A stretch of DNA of 64,000 nt from Diadema setosum (lineage: Eukaryota > Echinodermata > Echinoidea > Diadematoida > Diadematidae). The stretch lies in contig CM067075.1 in the NCBI GenBank assembly GCA_033980235.1, forward strand, positions 28,193,650 through 28,257,649, written 5' to 3'. Both the position numbers and the translations under genes were made by a program. This document shows, one piece after another, positions 34,759-47,420 of the stretch. The stretch's first letter is position 1, and every line of letters begins with the position of its first letter. The notes beneath the pieces were generated by a model. That model searched no databases. It saw only the letters and a list, made by a program, of their open reading frames with translations, and had not been told where the DNA came from.

Positions 34759-35424
34759 ATAGAAGAAGAAAAAGAAAAAGAAGAAAGAATTGGAAAGAGA
34801 TGAGGAAATGAAGGGAAAGAGAAGAGGAAGAGTGAAGGTGAGTGAGGAGAAAGGCGAAGGAAATGGAAGAAGAAAACGAGGAGGAAAAAGAAGATTGCTG
34901 TTACCTTGAACGGAACCACTTTGGTCCTGTTGGTCGAAATATGGGACGTGATACTGGTAACTTTGCGAGAAAACTTCAAAACTCGGAGGATAAGTGTGCC
35001 TCGTGTTACATTCGTTCACAGTCTCGCAGTACGATGACGTCTGGAGGTCGTGTATCTCAGACGAAGAGGTCGACGACACGTGTCTGGTGGTCGCATCGCC
35101 ATTGTTGTTTGCATACCAATCCACATTCCAACATGTTTGATCCGGACCACAACTTACATCTTCGCCTCCAGCACTGTGGGTGGAAGTTTCGGTAACCTCT
35201 CCCTCGTCGAAGAGGCCATCTTCAGCGAGAATACGCAGGAGGTGAGCCGCATTCGACTCCAGTTTTTCGACGTCGTTGACATCGAAGGTTGGCGCCGTGA
35301 GTTCGGCGTAGACAGGTGAAGTCTCCTCGCTCAGTTCTGGCTCATCGGTCCTTCCATCGACACACTGCGGCGAGCCCACGTTGAATCCAGCAAAGCTGAT
35401 GTTTTCCGCGTTCGGTAGTTCCAT
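31434..35424 (-). CDS. bHLH transcription factor of the Ferd3l/Fer3 group, three exons
   Basis: Minus-strand coding exons 34905-35424 (ATG at 35424), 32283-32509 and 31434-31682 (TAG at 31434-31436) join in phase to 996 nt, 331 residues. The basic region and helix 1 at about residues 225-249 ([20 protein letters not shown]) are encoded at the end of exon 2. The loop and helix 2, ending at about residue 279 ([20 protein letters not shown]), open exon 3, so an intron cuts the domain just after helix 1. The VTVAQR lead-in and MFNLNxAFDKLR are diagnostic of the Fer3/Ferd3l branch rather than Ptf1a or Twist. The long acidic, Ser/Thr-rich N-terminus and Arg/Asp-rich tail show no other domain. It is expected to be a nuclear E-box-binding regulator acting with E-proteins in development. 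Intron 1 holds an old LINE. Confidence 0.88.
32985..34085 (+). mobile_element. Decayed LINE (CR1-like) 3' fragment in intron 1 of the Ferd3l-like gene
   Basis: The conceptual protein retains the end of the reverse transcriptase palm ([11 protein letters not shown], then [15 protein letters not shown] and [13 protein letters not shown]) at 33010-33430, then breaks into several frames. C-terminal family motifs are still legible on the plus strand near 33780-33880. The 3' end is a GAACTGGCGCATTATAAATA phrase followed by (ATT)n at about 34065-34082. It is antisense to the host gene and much more degraded than the LINE at 16782. Confidence 0.85.
34217..34310. repeat. Short imperfect palindrome, probable MITE remnant
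   Basis: GACGATATGAGAACAAATTA and, 60 bp later, its near-complement ending CCTATCGTC form arms of about 33 bp around an AAGAAATTGTAGTAACGATT-type centre. Confidence 0.6.
34700..34760. repeat. (GTA)n microsatellite
   Basis: About 19 GTA triplets, 145 bp inside intron 1 of the Ferd3l-like gene, followed by a purine-rich GAA/GGA stretch to about 34890 that runs almost to the exon 1 donor. Confidence 0.95.
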
Positions 35425-35660
35425 TTTATATCAACAGAATGAGAGATTTCGTCTTTCTTTGGTTGTTGCTCTGCTTGGTTTAGATGATTGTCACATCTCA
35501 GTTAGCCGATTTGTTTATTTCGAAAGAAGAAATATAAATCAGATGGCTACAACACAATATTAGTTTTACAGATTTCTACGATAAAAACGAGAAGAAGTAG
35601 AAGAAAAAAAAAGTTGCCCTGAAGTTTTGGTCTTCAACTGTCCGTGGGCCTGGATCCGAA

Positions 35661-35670
35661 CCTTTATATA
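35661..35670 (-). promoter_or_regulatory. Candidate TATA box of the Ferd3l-like gene
   Basis: On the minus strand this reads TATATAAAGG, a strong TATA match about 240 bp upstream of the ATG. Transcription would start near 35630-35640 if used. No transcript evidence is available. Confidence 0.5.
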
Positions 35671-36443
35671 TTGGACATCAGTTCCTGCTTACGTCATGAA
35701 ACCCGGAGGCTAAAGAGCCACCAGATGAGCAAAAAGGACGTTGATACAAGAATGCTAGAGAATTTGAGTTGCGTTTAGACGGACGATTAATTCTCACCAA
35801 GGAGCACGCTTAGCTGCAACACTGTCACACATTTTCAAATATATTTAGGACGTATGAGTCCGTTTACCTCTGTTTGCGACCAACGACATTTTGCTGATTG
35901 TCATTGAAAATGATTAATCTTATTAACAACCTCTCTCATGACGATTGATGACGCTTACTTTACAATATCTATTCCGGTCATCTCTCCAGTTTATGATGGA
36001 TCGCGTCGCGGTCCTTGTCTTTGCGGAGTGGTGTGAACGCAACCCCGTCGCGAGCGAGTACTCTAACGGGAGCTAATTTTCTTTGTGTTTTACAAGAGCA
36101 AGACAAACAAAGGTCGTGAAAATGCTTTCATCCTTTTGTTTGCCTGATTAGCCGGTTTGTTGACGTATTAGCACGATCCACGCGTGGCGGGAGGCGCGAG
36201 GCGTCCACTCAACCTGTTGATCGCCATTCAAAACTCGAGTGCTCTCTCATAAGATTGACTTGTATTTGTTTGACTTTTTTTCTTTTTTTTTTCAGACGAG
36301 AGTAGAAGTATTCGCTTGTTTGATTATCGAGCACAGAATATTTAGCTTTCTTTCATTTTCTCCTCTTTCTCTTTCCCTCTCATCTCTCTCTTCCTCCATC
36401 AGTTTCCTTTCCTCGATTCTCCTCCTCCTCCTCCCCTCCTACC

Positions 36444-36446
<3 letters not shown>

Positions 36447-36502
<56 letters not shown>

Positions 36503-36612
36503 ACATCATCATCATCATTCATTCATTCATTCGTTCATTAATTCATTCATCATCATTCATCATTTTCATTCATCATCTTCATCATCATATTCGTCATCAT
36601 CATCACCACTAC

Positions 36613-36682
<70 letters not shown>

Positions 36683-36684
36683 GT
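36447..36684. repeat. Compound (ATC)n microsatellite
   Basis: Two blocks of ATC triplets (about 36447-36520 and 36616-36683) separated by CATT/CATCATT repeats. Long serine, histidine or methionine ORFs here are artefacts. Confidence 0.95.
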
Positions 36685-39600
36685 CCGTCTCTCCTTTCCT
36701 ATATACCGGTCTCTTTCTAACTCCAACCCAGCTTGAGTCAATCCATCTATCTCCCCCCTTAATTACTTGCGGTTCAATTCCACATCCCGTACAAATTTAC
36801 TTCCATAAGAGCAGAACTGTACGAGCTTCTTCAGAATCGGACTCTGATAAAAGCCATTGAATTCTACAATGACACACTTTTCGCCAAACTGTGATTGTAT
36901 ATAGGTGTCTATATTCCGCTCATGGATATCAGAAGGGAGAGTGCTGTCATCGCCCCGCAACCCTCCCATTCTTCTTAGTCGAAAATTGATTTTAAGAAAA
37001 TATTACAGGCTGTTTTGCCAGTTACAGTAACCCTCACTGGGTAACTACAAGGCGACAACAATTTGATGCAAAATTTACATCTGATTATTTGTTGAAATTA
37101 TGTCAAACGCGGATTAAGTAAAGATCTTTATGTAAAGATCACAGGGAAACCTGTGAGCCGTTAACATCATCGCCTCTGATTGTTTCTAAATCTAGCAACA
37201 ATTAATTTACCTATCTCCTGCTGTAATACCAGACGAAATTAAAATCACTGCACTTCCCTTCCCGTTCGCTCTATGTATCCGGACAAGTTATCCAAACTTT
37301 ACTTTTTGAAAGCCAGGCTTACTTAACAATGTTCCAGAGGAAAAAGTAACCACACCCGTCCAGATGTTGCCACTCTTTATGATTTCAGTTATATAGGTAT
37401 GTTTGCGGAGCGTGCCAATATTGACCCTCCCCCAGATAGGGGGTTCACAAAGAGAAGAACATATCAAAGGATCGATTCATTTATATAGGATAACCATAAT
37501 GGATGGATAAAACTGACCGCTGTTTACACCCCTGATGCTATTCTTACTGGCGCGAGGGGGATATTGGTATATGGCGACGTGTGACAGGTGTGGGGGCGCG
37601 CGTTGGTCGCGTGCTTGGGAGACAACTTTTCCACATGCAGGCTTAGAAAGATCATAAGAAAAAGCAAAATATGTAAATAAAGAAACGAAACGAAAAAAGC
37701 CCCAAACAAACAAATACATCTCTTCACCCAGAAGCAAGTCGCTGTTATGTAAGAGTGGCTACAGTGTGTCGGTGCCAGTAGAATGGAAGATTAAGGACCG
37801 TTTTGGGGGGTTTTTTCGGAAAGTTAATATTGTTCCCTCAAACATGTCAAAGAGAATGGACATCAGGCATACTATAGTATAACTATACTAACCCATGTGA
37901 AAAAGGGGGGCAAAATATAAAAATTGTTTCAAGATACAACGGAAAACGTGTTTAATCAATCATTTCTTCACAAAAAGGCGATCCAAAATTTGACAACTGC
38001 AACAGAATAAAAAGGCAACAGACTCTGCGCTCTCCAACCTGTTGAAAGGCACGATAGTCAATAAAAACTTTCCATTGAGGTTAATTCCATATAAATGTTT
38101 GGCTGTTAAATGGTATCATTCATCAAACGGGATTTGGCTAACAGTCTTTCTGCGTTTACCACCAACCTATATAGAGGTCTAAGGGGGACCCTCCGATTGA
38201 CTTGATATTCAAAAGTTGCATCGGAAGTGATCGATCGATAAATCAAGTAGACTTTGCACAAGCCAACCTCAAAACATTTCAATTGTTTCCCGACCCTCCT
38301 TCAGGGAGCGCCAGAGTCAACAGTCCGGTTAGCAACGTGTACACGCGAAAAGTTAATGGATCTTAGACTAAGCCTTTAAGTGGGATGTGTGTTGATTTTT
38401 TCCTGACCACTCGGTGTAGTACAGTCCGCCCTCTATAAGGTAGTCCAACAGGAGAGTCAAGAGGGCATAAAGTCCTTGTTGTATGCACCAAGCGGTTTGC
38501 ATCGATGTTTGTAATGATTATTTTATTCCCTTTTAGACTTATCCCCAGTTTTTTTTTTTCATTTTCCGTAGTAATTTCCTTTTCTCTCCTTTTGTTTGTA
38601 TTTTGTTTGAGTTAGCACTCTCCAAATTTACAGGAAGATCATCACATTTCAGCAGTACCGAGATTCAATTTAGATCTAAATTTCGTCTTGAAAACATCAA
38701 AACCATCTTACTTCGTTCTAACAATCTGTTTATGTTGACGCCGCTGTGATTTCAAATTGCAAAGCTTTGTAAACTTCATCACAGTGAAAATTAGACTTCG
38801 TCGATTTCTTGCGATTGAAGAACAAAAAAAAACAACAACAACAACGTTATGTGGTCATTATTATATTCTACATCTCCAGGGAGGGCCACTTGGCCGTTGC
38901 TACCTTGATTGTTTATCAAATTATCAAACCATCGAACATTTCTCTGGGGTTTTAGCTTAAATCTGGTATTGATTATCTTTATACAAACCCACATGCTTTG
39001 TAAAGTGAAAATACCATTGGATGTCGTTTAACAGAGGTAGGTTGGAATTTCAGAAAAAAAAAATTGAATAGTTCTTTTGAGAGCGGGTAGAGGATCAGAT
39101 TAGTGAAATCTTTGAGCGTTTTGTAGTGAATAGAAACTATAATATTATTTTAAATTTTCGAAGGCAGTTCATAATAGGTATCTCGTATATGACGGTTATG
39201 ATTTCTGACTATTTAGTAATGCGAGAAGCCTATTTAGGATATAACAGCTTGTCATCACTTTTAAAAACGGCAAAATGTGATTTCTCTTCTTCTATTTTGT
39301 GGGGGTGTCCCCCAGACACTGTTTGTCCACCTTAAGAGGAAGTCAAACACTTAAGTATTGCGATGCTAATATCGGATCGATACCTCTTTACTCCAGCATT
39401 TAGAATCGTACTGGAGCTTAACTTTACAAGTGGTAGAAACGTTTTGATAAAGCAGGAGAGAGTAAACGTCACTATATTATACTACATGTACTAGGCCGGC
39501 TATGTTTCCTTCTGTGAAAACCGCTTTGCATTTTGCTGCGCGTATTGCATGTTCCGTGAGTTGCAAAATAATAGACACACGGAATATAGGGTGGCATATT

Positions 39601-39725
39601 CAAATGCTGACCTACAGTAAACTGAATGTTAGTCTTTTATGCCATGGGCGAAGGGTTCGAGAAGAGAAAGATAAATGAGATGATTTGAATAATTGGGATA
39701 AGATATGTATCTTTCTCTCCACACC

Positions 39726-39765
39726 CTCTATCTATCTATCGATCTATCTATCAATCAATCTATCA

Positions 39766-39815
<50 letters not shown>

Positions 39816-39838
39816 GTGTGTGTATGTGTGTGTATGTG
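39726..39838. repeat. (TATC)n microsatellite followed by TG repeats
   Basis: Tetranucleotide TATC/AATC repeats to about 39814, then TGTGTGTA repeats. Confidence 0.95.
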
Positions 39839-40119
39839 TATTAGTTAAATAAAACCACAGATAATTCAATCCTCGTCGTTTTCTGCTGAAATTATGGTTT
39901 CATCAAAAGCATGGGACTCTTCGTAACAAACAACTCGAGTGTTCTATTTTGGGTCTGTTCCGTGTTTGTCAAGTAATTTGCTTATAATCTTGTTGTTTTC
40001 TAGTTTTGTGGAGAAAAGAACAAGAAAAACAAGTTAACAGCTATTTTCAAGAAGAAAAGAAGAAGACAAAGAAAAAGAGGAAGAAGAAGAAGAAGAAGAA
40101 GAAGAAGGACAACGAGAAG

Positions 40120-40378
40120 AAGGCATCATGAATTAGACTCTTGACTTTCAATCAGAGGTCTCGAGTTCGAATCCCATCAAGTGCCAAACGCCCATGGACA
40201 AGATGTTTTTACTCACCATGTTTCTCTCAACCCAGGGCGTAATGGGGAATGTCGAGAGGGTCACGGTGCGTCAGTAAAAACATCTCATCCAAGGACATAA
40301 GCACTGGTGTGGATTCGAACTCGGGCCCTCCAACTGAAAATCAAGAGTTTTATCCACCAAGCCGCAGCACCCCCACTG
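40120..40378. mobile_element. Two facing tRNA-derived SINE-like copies
   Basis: Plus copy: a degenerate tRNA-like head with the B-box TCGAGTTCGAATCCC at about 40160-40174. Minus copy: reading leftward from about 40373, GCGGCTTGGTGGATAA resembles an A-box region and GAGTTCGAATCCACACC a B-box (about 40310-40325). Both are followed by a shared tail (GACAAGATGTTTTTAC on the left, complement of GTAAAAACATCTCATCC on the right), so the tails meet in the middle. The heads do not fold as clean cloverleaves, so I do not call functional tRNAs. Confidence 0.6.
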
Positions 40379-42739
40379 ATAGCATTGGTAGGCTAGGTCA
40401 CGATTGTACCAGTGTGTTGGGGAATTGAAGGCAGGCAATCATGATGAATACAAATATTCTAACCTAGTTGAAAGTGCTTTATAAGCGAGTGTCGTATAGT
40501 CACCAGGGTTGGTGGCCAACATGTCGAATAATAATTATGACAATGTACTGATGTAAATAAAACATGTCTAACGCTAATTTTGAGAGGTTGTGTGCGATCA
40601 TTAAAGCTGTGGTATCCTGCAGAAAGTATGATAATAATCAATAGTCATTGTGTTATGAAAGAGTTGAGGCAGTTGAGACTGAGCAGTAATCGTTTGGAGA
40701 AGTCTGCCGTTAGCATTACTCAAACATTACCGCTAGGCGACCACACATGTATTAAGCTTGTTTGAGGGACGTGTAAGGCAGTCAAAGCATGTTCAAGCCC
40801 AACGGAATGAGAACATAGGACTCTGTTTAAGAATGCAGGGGCTCATCTTGTATACCACAATTATTTCACCGTATTTTTCCTAATCACTGATTAAATTAAA
40901 ATTCAACAAATTTCTACTCACCATTTCCCATTCTCGTCAACTCATACGACATCCAAAGAGTGAATTGACATTTCTGAAGTAGTTAATGATATCTAAAATC
41001 ATTGAAAGTATTTTGGATGACGGAGGGACACAAACGTGCAGTATGCCAAACGCAAAAGTGAACGAGTTAATGAGTGAAAAAACAACAACAACACACTATA
41101 ATACTGTTGGCCCTGTGAAATATAGGCTTCATGAAGCGCTCTTCATTGGGGGGGGGGGGGGGGGGGTGTAGAAGTGGGGCGAAAAGACTAGTGTGTACAC
41201 AGGGTGAATAATGGGTACCTATAGCTGTGCAAACAAGGAGGTTAATAAAAATATCATATACCATGCTTTCAGGCCAAGACGGATATTGAAACCGGTGAAG
41301 TGCTTTATACAATACATGTATACTAAAATCAAATCAGGCCTGATCGTGGCAAGAGAACTGAATTTCATTCATCAGTCCCGACACTCAACTCAGCAACTGG
41401 ACCATACCACTACACAAAATCGGCTGTACGGGCGGGTGCAAGCCGCATTCAGGGTGCTACCCACGCTACAGCTTTATTCTTTTGTATGAGTATTGTCACC
41501 GCTGCGCACTCTGATTTTTCGCACTCCGGTCTCCGTACGTTTCCCACCTACTCGGATAATGGACTGGTCCCGCAGGCTTTGTGTTGCTACGGTCCGTTTC
41601 TAAGGTCAACAGGTGCAAGCTTTGGACCCTCCTACGGGCCGGAACCATGTGCACTGGTAAACATACGTTGACAGGTTTCGTGTATACTGTTGTGTGCAAC
41701 CGGTAACCGGTCTGTGTAGTGCTATATGCATCTGTAACGAAGTTACGATTGTCGTTGTGAATTCTGAGTCGTGTTTCTGCCTGAAACAAGGATTACTTCT
41801 TGATACATTTGAAGTGTATTACAAGACTCTAAGATGACTCTCCACTAGGAACAGATTGTTATTGAGGTAAGATAACACGATTATCGATCCCTATATTATT
41901 TCGTTATCTGTTTATACAAGTGCCATGTATCTTGCTATAGTTGTTTAAACCTAATGACGATAGTACTACCGGCATTATCCATTTGGGGGCTATGGATTCA
42001 AACGTGGCCAATTTCAAATATTGTTGGCAACGTCTTTATTAATGACCAGTTCCTTTCTCACTGGCTTTGTACGCATAGCATTGTGTACGTGTCTGATTCA
42101 CCAACTTGTCTCTATATAAACAATGTTGTGTGTGTGTGTTTGTTTTTTTTATTAGCATCATCTTATATTGACTCTCGTCTTCGCTCTAACTCCTACTGTC
42201 AAGTAACACTGGAAGTAGTTTTCAAAAAAAAAATGAATGGAGGTCATTCCTCTTCTGTCTATTTATTCGCGAAATTACAAATATGCAGATACAGATGATT
42301 TTATTCTATTTTACACTGCTCCTTATGATATGACCATACCCATCGGGTTCCAAATGTTCCACCTCCCCGCACTGATCAAAATTCATACCAGATATAGTGT
42401 AAGATCTTACGAGCTTTCGGAACAGTGACATAAGCATTACAAAAAGTACAATGAAAACGTATACTGGCACACATTGTCATAGTAGGCTGCAGATTGATAA
42501 TATACATTGGTAAATTTGAAGATTAATCGTGGCCACCGACTGCTGTGACTGCCAAGCCAGACAGTATACACAATGCATGAGTTAGAGGGAAGTATAGGAC
42601 AGAACAATGAGTGAGAGTTACTTAATCTTATAGTCTCTGTAGGAAACAGGTTGTATTCTTACTTTGGTATACCTGCTGTATTAGAGGGATCTATCTAGTG
42701 TTATTGTGAAAAAAAGAAAGAAACCACTCCTTGCATGGG

Positions 42740-42771
<32 letters not shown>

Positions 42772-43136
42772 CATTTTCCATCTGTGAAGATGGCTGGATA
42801 GCCCATATTCAGCTACATTAAGCTGGTCTTCCATGGGTGTCCATGTGCTCCTAGATTAATCACCTTCCTTTCAATGATTCACGTGCATTTTTTGCACTCC
42901 ACGACAGAAGACATCAGTAATAATTGTCATTTTGACACAGGCTTGCAATATAAATAAACAAACGAATATGAAAATAAATGCAAACATGTATTTCGACATC
43001 TGAAGTTAAAGTACATGTAGGCACGGTTGGAATCATTCCTGTTTCATTCGTCTGTTCTATTTTTACAGGTTGATGAATATTAACCAACACAGAGTATAAA
43101 AACAAGAGGTCCAGGATCGGTGAATGTCCAGTGGAC

Positions 43137-46104
43137 ATGACGCAAGTCCAGTCTCGCGTCTCAGAGAATCAAGCCCACCGCAAGATCGCCGGTCTATCGA
43201 TTCCGATGATGACGAGAACGAAGGACAGCCCTCGTCGAACTAGCACGGGCGGCGGCGGGCACACGAGGACGAGGGCGACCACGATCATGAACCCGGCCGA
43301 GGTGTCCTTCATCGACAAGAGCAAATTCCAGGCGCGGCACGACCTCCTGACGACGCGGAGCGACTCCTACCTCATCCGTCCCGCCGAGGAGCCCGAAGAC
43401 ATTTGGAAGCGACCGCCGCCGGACTTCACCCTCCAGCGCTATATGCCGAAGCCCCCGAAGAGGAACACGAGGGAGTCGATGCAACCATGGAGGTGGGACT
43501 GCTACCCGGGCGTGAAGAAGGAAGAGAAGGTCGCTGACAAGACCACGGTGACACTACCGAAGATTCTGCAGCCTCCGCGGCCGAGGAGCCGAAAGATGCT
43601 GACCAAATTCAGGATCGCCGACCCCGACGCTGCCCGCAAGCAAGCCGTCAAGGAATTGATGCACGCTCAGGAGAGATACGAAAATCCGAAACCTCACGAT
43701 TTCAGACAGGTATAAATTCCCCTTGTTCCTTTCATTTACAGCTGATTTTTATCGTTTGCTTGCTTGTTCCTCAGTATAGCATTTTTACAGTACATTTTTT
43801 TTTTTAGTTTAAGGGACTGTATTCAACTTTGAAACTCCGTAAATCATTGCCTCATTGTTCTTTACAAATAGAAAAGTTTGTCGATCAGCTTTTGAAAATA
43901 ATTCAGCTACAGGGAAAGTTTAGCTGCATTGAATTTGACTGAATCGAATTAACGAAAATACGCTAACCATATTCTTACCATAATTATTCTTTCAAACAAC
44001 ACCTGTGTATTACACAGAGCTCAATTGCAGTACTATCAGCTTAAAAGTGATGCACGGTTTCTGCATGGCACGTCTGTAGATGCTACGAGTGTTGATCTGA
44101 ACTTGCCATGGAATGTAAATCTTCGCGTAGGCCTACATTATTGTATTATCATAATTATTACGATAGTCATAAGCACGGAGGGAAAAAGCATACATTCTCC
44201 ACCTTTGTTCCCCCGCAGTATCCTCCCCTGGGACCGCTGGGCTTACCGGAGTTTTTAACGCACAAAGAGAGCGACCCGTACAACATCAGGTTCAAAACGA
44301 AAAACATCGACATCGGTAAGTAAACGTAAACGAGTTTGGAATTTCACTGGAGGGTTGATAAGCTACACCTTGCCATGCAGTATAGTGAAAGGCTGGGAGA
44401 ATGGAGCGGGGTGGGGTGGAGGTGGAGAGGGAGGGCTGATATCGAAAAAGACTGTATGAAATTTGATTTCGCATATATGCCACATGGGGAAGGTCCAGTT
44501 AATTGGGTAGAATACACATAAATCAGAAAGAGGCATATGAATACTGTACATGGATCGGGGAATAGACGCTGACGGATGGATTGTAAGATAGAAGTACGAG
44601 ATAGATAAAATAGATAATATAGTCAAATACATATACACTGCACAGACAGACAGACAGACAGACGGACAGACAGTAGTTGGAACAAAAGGACAAAGGAGGG
44701 TAATATGTACATTAAAAGGACAAGGATGACCAGATTGTTAATGGTCGCGTTTTTACAGGCTCTTTGGACCTGCAAGAAAGGAGCCCAACAGTTAAACATA
44801 ACCAGGTAATGTGATGGCGGCTATCGCAAAATCGAATACATTGCAAAGCCATAAAATTAGAGATATGAAAAGAAGAAACAGTGCATTAATGAGCAGGTTA
44901 ATACACACGCGACAACAACCCGATCACAATAAGGGGAAATATATTTTGATTTAAAACAAACATGTCAGTGCATGTCTGTCCGTCCGTCTGTCCCTCACCC
45001 AAGTATATAAGTCATAAAAAAATTACTGCAAATTATTCACATTCTTGGTGCTCCCTTGTCTCCTTCCTTGTCCAGTGTATGGTCTTCCACCGGAGCTCTC
45101 CGACCGATTTAACGGGATTCAGATGGGGCGGGATGTCCTGGTGCAACCGCCCAAGTTTGACTCCACTCTCATGCACCCTAAGGGAAAGTGGCCGTCACCA
45201 TCCGGCGAGTTTTCGGTGAGTATAATTATATTGACCGCAAAACAGACCAGAATGGGCGCTGTCCCGAGAGCTCTCCATGTCAAGCAAGAAAATATTGATA
45301 GTTCTTCTTTCATTGATATCCAGTGAATTCTCAGTTTGACGATGTTTTGTCGAAGTACAACTTAAAGCGCAATTCTGTGCATCATATCTAAGTTGACCTT
45401 GATAACTGTAGGAAGCATCGATTCAATTTTGAGTTTCTCTTTCACTTAGATTATAAAGATCACTAAGATTCTACATGATAGTGTTCTAAAGGTAATGGAT
45501 AGTGCAAGAAATGAGACAATGTATTCAGGAATATAATCGCTTTGCAATTTGTCAGTGAAAAGAAAATTAGCGGGATAGCATCTGATGACTCAGAGAAACA
45601 GATTACTGAATCAATCTGTATCTTGATAAGTTTTTAAACATTCTAATTGATTAATTCATCAATCAGTCAAATAAAGAATAGTCAAATTAAGTCTCTCACC
45701 AACCCATAATCAATCAATATCTTATTCGTCATAGATTTAAAGTTACTCATGTTATGTTCAGGACACTAATTGTCGTTTTTCTCCCAATGACGTAACAGCG
45801 GTATCGGCAAAGGAACCGGTCTCCGACCACGGTGCTTATGGACAACGTGGAGGAGACGTTGACAAAAAGATGGGCTAAGGAGAAAGAAGAGCGGATGAGG
45901 CGAAAGAAGGAGCGGGAGGAGGCGGAGAAGAAGCGCGCCTTCCAGGAGAAAGTCGCGCGCGAAGTGGCCGACGTCACGGAAAAGACCAAACGGCTGGCGG
46001 TGCGAGACAACGAATTCGGAGCGTGGCACGACCACCTGCTGTCGAAGAATCAGTTCGGGAGCTCGTCGAGCACACCCTCAAGCGATCTCACCAGTGACTT
46101 ATGA
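43137..46104 (+). CDS. Unrecognised 371-residue basic protein, four exons
   Basis: Coding exons 43137-43709, 44219-44315, 45076-45215 and 45799-46104 (TGA) have GT-AG introns and agree in phase (0, 1, 0), totalling 1116 nt. An acceptor-like TTTTTACAG at 43060-43068 suggests an upstream untranslated exon. The start is the first in-frame ATG; the GTG six bases earlier is not needed. The N-terminal half is rich in Arg, Lys and Pro (RPAEEPEDIWKRPPPDF). The middle has a compact, probably conserved segment, YPPLGPLGLPEFLTHKESDP, and then YGLPPELSDRFNG. The C-terminal exon is a strongly charged helix (residues about 275-330, RMRRKKEREEAEKKRAF), probably coiled coil. There is no signal peptide, membrane segment or enzyme motif. 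The Pro-rich blocks plus a charged helix resemble many ciliary or sperm-tail proteins, but that is only an impression. Confidence 0.75.
44759..44805 (+). other. Candidate cryptic or poison microexon
   Basis: 47 bp between TTTTTACAG and GTAATG in intron 2 of the gene above. It is open in the incoming phase (SLDLQERSPTVKHNQ) but its length is not a multiple of three. Inclusion would shift exon 3 into a frame that ends in a stop formed at its donor (about 45218). Confidence 0.3.
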
Positions 46105-46813
46105 CGACGGTAAATTATACCATCGTCACTTTTGTTATAAGACAGATGTGACAGACGCCGTCGAGTTCGAATTGCTCATCATCGAGGTTGTGTGTGATGT
46201 GAGTTTTCATCGGCTGATATTTTTCGACAGCAGTATGACGTCTCATGATCGTGACTTCACAAGAAGTGAGCAAATCAAATGCTGCAAATAATACAGCCAG
46301 GACTGTCATTTACTCTGGCATAAATATGTTGGGGTCTATGCCTGGAGACTACATGTATTGGCTAAATTGCTATCATCTAATATCATACGAATAGTTTGAC
46401 AGCAACCGTGAGCTGGCAGAGGTTCATGAAGATGAATTTGTCACCATCCAGTGATTGTACGACATTCACAAGGTGTGGTTGCTCACGACATACTTCGGCC
46501 TACTAGCTATTGGTTCCTCCTATGTTCTCTTCTGCAGAACATCCGGTGTGGGAGGGGGAGGGGGCGTGGAGAATCGCGGGAAAGTGTCTCGATAATTGGA
46601 ATCATTACACATAGAAATTGAGGGCTGCCTCCACTCACTTAACCCATCGCAATTCTTTAATTGGGCCTATTAGGCCAAGGTGATGCACATTATACATACT
46701 AATTTCGTCGCCTGTGGGATAGTCTCAAAACTGTAGGTTTTCAGATGAAGGAAAGAATTAGGAGAAGATTTCTTTATGAGGCAAGGACATGAAAATAACG
46801 TCTCACCGAGAGC

Positions 46814-47420
46814 TTAAAGAGGAAATCCAGTCCAAATATAAGTTAGTCTGATAAAAAAGAGTGAAAATTTTCGGGTTCAATGGTAAAAATATGACTGAAA
46901 TCAGATGAATAATAAGGAAGTTATGAAATTTTGAAGTTTTGATAATTTCTCCAAAACAGTTCTTGTAAAACGGGTATGAATATGCAAATGAGTGAGCTAC
47001 CCATGTCATTCCCTCACATTTTTCCCATTGATCATGTACAAAAAAGTGACGAAAATTCAATGTTTCAGTCATTGAAGTCTGAAACATGATGTTATTCCTG
47101 GTTGAATAACTTTAAAATAGTAATCAGTTAGATATATGAGGATTTGAGCATCGGGCATAACTGCGTTTGAATGAAAAACTGGAAATTTCTCAATTTTATG
47201 TATAAACTATATGGTAAGTTGTGAGGGAATGACATGCTCACATTTCCATTTGCATATTCATACTGACTGTTCAAGAACTGTTTCACCCAAAATAGCGAAA
47301 CTTCAAAATGCCATAATTTCCTTATTTTTCATCCGATTTCGATCAAATTTATACCATTGAACTCATATTTTACTCTTTCTTATCAGACTAACTCATATTT
47401 CGACTGAATTTCCCCTTTAA
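46814..47420. mobile_element. TTAA-flanked MITE (piggyBac-like), long-armed, 607 bp
   Basis: TTAA at 46814-46817 and 47417-47420 flank AGAGGAAATCC...GAATTTCCCCT. The arms pair imperfectly for about 230 bp each side (GTTAGTCTGATAA near 46843 and TTATCAGACTAAC near 47381). No coding capacity. It lies about 700 bp downstream of the 43137-46104 gene. Confidence 0.8.

Larger units (their letters stand above)
35700..43060. other. Gene-poor region
   Basis: I find no exon-like segment with matching splice phases. It contains the ATC and TATC microsatellites and the SINE pair listed separately, a GAA run at 40072-40107, a G tract at 41151-41166 and GTT repeats at 42739-42771. The end of the region should include the 5' untranslated exon(s) of the gene starting at 43137. 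Confidence 0.6.

Noticed and set aside
40141..40375. tRNA genes
   Set aside because: B-box-like motifs are present but acceptor and D/anticodon stems do not pair convincingly; better explained as SINE heads.
43194..43484. 96-residue minus-strand ORF
   Set aside because: Antisense shadow of the GC-rich first exon of the 43137-46104 gene.
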